From positions 1 through 7,281 of the forward strand of contig JAJDCT010000276.1 in assembly GCA_029260695.1 (NCBI GenBank): 7,281 nucleotides of DNA, in the 5' to 3' direction. Positions within the stretch are counted from its first letter, which is position 1. Each line of letters opens with the position of its first letter. Source of the stretch: Phycisphaeraceae bacterium (GTDB taxonomy: Bacteria; Planctomycetota; Phycisphaerae; Phycisphaerales; Phycisphaeraceae). Under the pieces are notes generated by a model that saw nothing but the letters and a program-made list of their open reading frames with translations, was not told the origin of the DNA and did no database searches. The position numbers and the translations under genes were made by a program. Of the stretch, positions 4,583 to 7,281 are shown one piece after another.

Positions 4583-6478
4583 ATGAAGATTCGACCGATC
4601 CGTGCGCTCTCCCTGGTGGCTGGAATCGTAATGTTTGTCTTGGGGCAGCCTGCGGGCGCGGCTGTCACGTTTGAGACGGTTGCGCTGACCGGGGATGCGG
4701 TGCCGGGTGTGCCGGGGCAGAATTTTGCTGTCTTCAATAGGCCAACAATCAGTGCGTCGGGTGATGTTGCGTTCGCAGCACGTTATACCGTCAATCCGTT
4801 TACCAATTTGCGCGAGGGTGTCTGGTCGGGTAACAGCACGGGCCTGCAACCTGTTGCGATCATTGGCGCTGCCGCACCTGGGGCCGGGCCGGGCGAAACC
4901 TTTCAGGGGTTCCGTGATGTACGGTTCAATGCGGCCGGCGAGGCGGCATTCAAGGCGGTGGTTGGCGGCGACTTCAGCATCTGGTCGGAGGGTGGCGGAT
5001 CGCTGAGTATGGTTGCACGGGCCGGAGACCAAGCGCCGGGGGCGTCGGCGGGCACGGTGTTTAATGAGTTGAATGAGCCACGGCTGAACAACGCGGGCCA
5101 AGTTGTCTTCCGGGCGACGTTGGCCGGCCCGAACGTGACCGCTAATAACGATGAGGGTATCTGGTCGGATGTTGGAGGCGCACTGGCCAAGGTAGTCCAG
5201 GGGGGTGACACGGTACCGGGCAACCCTTTCGCTGCGACGTTTACCGAACTAAGCGATCCGGTCATCAACACGCCGGGACAGATCGCTTTCGGGGGAAACT
5301 ATGCTGGAGTTAACGGCAGCGGTTCGGCTGTCTGGCTGGGCGCACCCGGCGGTATATCGCCGGTCGCACAGACCGGGGACCTTGCGCCAGGGTCTCCACC
5401 GGGAGTCGAGTTTACTGGCCAATCGTTCGGGAGTTTTATCAGTATATTCAATGGCAGTAATAGCTTAGCTGCCGCTCTTGCGATCAACGACGCGGGGGAA
5501 GTTGCATTCTCCGCTAGTATCCCCAATCAGGACGGTGGCGCACTCCCCGACGGTGGCATGTGGAAGTCGTCTAATGGCACATTAAGCATGCTTCACCGAA
5601 ACGGGACCGATGCCCAGGTGTCAAATCCGCAAGCGGATCATAAGGGCTGCTGCAATGGAACACCTGTGATCAATGCCGACGGGTTGATAGCTTATGGCAC
5701 ATCTCTACTTGCTACCGGGCCTTGGAACCCTACGCCTGGAGTTGGCGGTTCTTTGACTTCTGTAATGACAAATGATCACGGCACAGTGGATCAGCTTGCC
5801 AGAGCAGATCAATCGGTGATCGTTAATGGAACACCCGTGTTATTTGATGCCGACCTCGGGTTTCCGGTCGCGGCGAATGCTGCGGGGCAGGTAGCCTTTA
5901 TGGCCAGTCTATTTGACCCGGCCACAGGTTCTCGCACACGAAGCCTGTGGGCCACAGACACGGATGGCGTGTTGACCCTGATCGCTCGGGCGGGAGATCA
6001 ATTCGATGTCAATGACGATCCTTTGATCGACGATTTTCGAACCATTAATCATGAAGGCGTTAGCGCTTGGACGCACTCGGGCGGTCAAGACGGTCGGCCG
6101 GTGAGTTTCAATGATGCTGGACAGCTGGCGTACTTCCTCAATTTCACGGACGGCAGTTCCGGGATCTTCGTGGCCTCACTTGGTTCACCTCCTCTTATCG
6201 GCGACCTTGACGGCGACGGGTTCGTTGGGATCACGGACCTGAATCTTGTGTTGGGGGCGTGGAACCAGAACGTGCCGCCGGGCGATCCGTTGGCTGACCC
6301 TTCGGGTGATGGGTTTGTCGGGATCGAGGATCTGAACATCGTGCTTGGGAACTGGAACGCGGGGACGCAGCCGCCGGTTGAGGCGCTGGACGTTGTGCCC
6401 GAGCCGGGGAGTCTGCTGCTGCTGGGGGCTGGCGGGTTGGGGCTGCTGGGCCGAGGTCGGTGGCGGCGTTCGAGATGA
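4583..6478 (+). CDS. Secreted NxxGxxxF tandem-repeat protein with dockerin-like pair and PEP-CTERM tail
   Basis: A 631-residue exported protein. ATG 4583 follows GGAG at 4573-4576 and begins a signal peptide (basic MKIRPIR, hydrophobic core 8-20, cleavage near AGAA at 24-27). Repeats of the choice-of-anchor NxxGxxxF type fill residues 30-530: SASGDVAF (57-64), NAAGEAAF (116-123), NNAGQVVF (169-176), NTPGQIAF (229-236), NDAGEVAF (302-309), NADGLIAY (364-371), NAAGQVAF (432-439), NDAGQLAY (510-517), alternating with GD-xxPG segments. This probably forms a beta-propeller-like fold. A dockerin-like pair follows: calcium loops D541-x-D543-x-D545...D552 and D572-x-S574-x-D576...D583, each followed by LN-x-VLG-x-W. 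The tail is VPEPGS (605-610), a hydrophobic stretch 611-623 and basic GRGRWRRSR, the PEP-CTERM signal handled by exosortase. Ligand unknown. It is 49 nt ahead of another secreted repeat gene, probably co-transcribed. An in-frame TTG at 4550 was rejected. Confidence 0.92.
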   Translation: MKIRPIRALSLVAGIVMFVLGQPAGAAVTFETVALTGDAVPGVPGQNFAVFNRPTISASGDVAFAARYTVNPFTNLREGVWSGNSTGLQPVAIIGAAAPGAGPGETFQGFRDVRFNAAGEAAFKAVVGGDFSIWSEGGGSLSMVARAGDQAPGASAGTVFNELNEPRLNNAGQVVFRATLAGPNVTANNDEGIWSDVGGALAKVVQGGDTVPGNPFAATFTELSDPVINTPGQIAFGGNYAGVNGSGSAVWLGAPGGISPVAQTGDLAPGSPPGVEFTGQSFGSFISIFNGSNSLAAALAINDAGEVAFSASIPNQDGGALPDGGMWKSSNGTLSMLHRNGTDAQVSNPQADHKGCCNGTPVINADGLIAYGTSLLATGPWNPTPGVGGSLTSVMTNDHGTVDQLARADQSVIVNGTPVLFDADLGFPVAANAAGQVAFMASLFDPATGSRTRSLWATDTDGVLTLIARAGDQFDVNDDPLIDDFRTINHEGVSAWTHSGGQDGRPVSFNDAGQLAYFLNFTDGSSGIFVASLGSPPLIGDLDGDGFVGITDLNLVLGAWNQNVPPGDPLADPSGDGFVGIEDLNIVLGNWNAGTQPPVEALDVVPEPGSLLLLGAGGLGLLGRGRWRRSR

Positions 6479-6527
6479 ACCTGGGCTAGCGACGAATTGC
6501 AAACACGGAACTAAGGGAGAAAGAAAG

Positions 6528-7281
6528 ATGATCCGTATACCTATGTGGACCTGTTCGATCGCTGCGGCTGTAGCTTTGGCCTGTGTGGCGCAGGTTGTTG
6601 TTGCGGGGCCTAACTTCACGGGGTTGGGGGACCTGCCCGGTGGGCTGTTCTTTTCATTTTCAACCGATCTATCTGCGGACGGTTCGATCGCTGTTGGGGG
6701 GAGCCGGTCAACCGATGGGGATCAGGCGTTTATGTGGGACGCGGTCGGCGGGATACAAGGGTTGGGCGAATTACCCGGGGGGGCGTTCCAATCGGTGGCA
6801 TCTGGCGTATCCGCTGACGGCTCGACCGTGGCCGGGGGCAGTATTTCAAGTAACGGTGGCGAAGCATTCATCTGGGATGCGGTAGGCGGGATGCAGGGGC
6901 TGGGCGATCTGCCCGGGGGTATATTCCAGTCACAGGCGTTGGGTATTTCCGCTGACGGTTTAACCGTGGTAGGTAGTGGGCGTTCGGGCAGTGGGGATGA
7001 GGCTTTCATTTGGAAACAAGGCACGGGGATGCAAGGGCTGGGTGACTTGCCTGGGGGGAGTTTCTTCTCGCGGGCAACCGGTGTTTCCGCCGACGGCACG
7101 GCCGTGGTGGGTTCCAGCAATTCAACCAGTGGTGGTGAAGCATTTATCTGGAGTGCGGCAGGCGGGATGCAAGGGCTGGGCGACTTGTCTGGGGGGGCTT
7201 TCTTCTCGCAGGGGAATGCTGTCTCTGCCGACGGTACGACCGTGGTAGGGCGGGCCGAATCCTCCAGCGGTACCGAAGCAT
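6528..7281 (+). CDS. HAF-type extracellular repeat protein (3' end beyond window)
   Basis: 251 codons are visible with no stop before the right edge. ATG 6528 has a strong ribosome site, GGGAG at 6515-6519. A signal peptide is clear: MIRIP, hydrophobic 10-26, cleavage near VVVAG (23-27). The rest is a tandem repeat in which GLGDLPGG recurs at residues 32, 78 (GLGELPGG), 124, 170 and 216 (GLGDLSGG), an exact 46-residue period. Each unit also carries SADG-x-xVVG and G-x-EAF-x-W, which is the pattern of the HAF extracellular repeat family, although the namesake His is replaced by Glu or Gln here. Such units are expected to make beta-propeller blades; the function of the family is unknown. A PEP-CTERM tail or other anchor might follow outside the window. 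It lies 49 nt after the preceding secreted-protein gene, probably in the same transcript. Confidence 0.9.
   Translation, partial: MIRIPMWTCSIAAAVALACVAQVVVAGPNFTGLGDLPGGLFFSFSTDLSADGSIAVGGSRSTDGDQAFMWDAVGGIQGLGELPGGAFQSVASGVSADGSTVAGGSISSNGGEAFIWDAVGGMQGLGDLPGGIFQSQALGISADGLTVVGSGRSGSGDEAFIWKQGTGMQGLGDLPGGSFFSRATGVSADGTAVVGSSNSTSGGEAFIWSAAGGMQGLGDLSGGAFFSQGNAVSADGTTVVGRAESSSGTEA
6621..7281 (+). repeat. 138-bp in-frame tandem repeat, 4.8 copies visible
   Basis: Units begin at 6621, 6759, 6897, 7035 and 7173, each exactly 138 bp, coding the HAF-type units. The last two are the most alike where I compared them: 41 of 45 bases match between 7026-7070 and 7164-7208, suggesting recent duplication or gene conversion. 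The array continues past the window. Confidence 0.88.

Noticed and set aside
4433..5101. Minus-strand 222-residue open frame
   Set aside because: It overlaps the signal peptide and first repeats of the PEP-CTERM protein in antisense and has basic low-complexity composition.
7191..7197. Seven-G run as a phase-variation switch
   Set aside because: The run is short, lies within a normal Gly-Gly-Ala codon context repeated in other units with interruptions, and there is no sign of a shifted frame.
6621..7281. CRISPR-like array
   Set aside because: The 138-bp units are contiguous, in frame and coding, with no short repeats separated by unique spacers.

Overview
The window looks like a GC-rich chromosomal stretch from a planctomycete, most likely of the class Phycisphaerae. 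That placement is inference from the gene types. They are a pseudopilin with a GFTLIE motif and a C-terminal H-x-DG motif, a secreted NxxGxxxF-repeat protein carrying both a dockerin-like calcium-binding pair and a PEP-CTERM sorting tail, and a HAF-type repeat protein. All genes I can support lie on the plus strand.

Left part (1-1421): a MarR-family repressor, cut by the window's left edge, precedes an NmrA-like NAD(P)-binding oxidoreductase. The 56-nt gap between them holds a perfect 16-bp palindrome inside an AT-rich promoter-like segment. The simplest reading is that the MarR protein represses the oxidoreductase gene, probably in response to a quinone, electrophile or oxidant.

Middle part (1422-4289): a 199-nt spacer with a long inverted repeat is followed by an unrecognised seven-helix membrane protein. 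A gene-poor spacer of about 355 nt contains small hairpins. Next comes a pseudopilin whose reading frame has no ATG, GTG or TTG before the processing motif, and then a LuxR-type regulator without a receiver domain. The regulator starts either 3 nt after the pilin stop (GTG) or at an ATG just behind a TATACT box, an arrangement that would suit a leaderless transcript.

Right part (4290-7281): the regulator's stop codon runs into a G-rich tract with six G-runs (candidate G-quadruplex), then three back-to-back hairpins, then a 14-bp imperfect palindrome. After these come two secreted repeat proteins 49 nt apart: the 631-residue NxxGxxxF/dockerin/PEP-CTERM protein, and a HAF-like protein with an exact 46-residue (138-bp) repeat that runs off the right edge. 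They are probably surface or extracellular proteins expressed together.

I do not see a complete new defence, mobile or biosynthetic system. The most notable points are the start-less pseudopilin, the G-rich and hairpin junction at 4289-4408, the MarR palindrome, and the unknown membrane protein. I saw no tRNA, rRNA, CRISPR array or insertion sequence.
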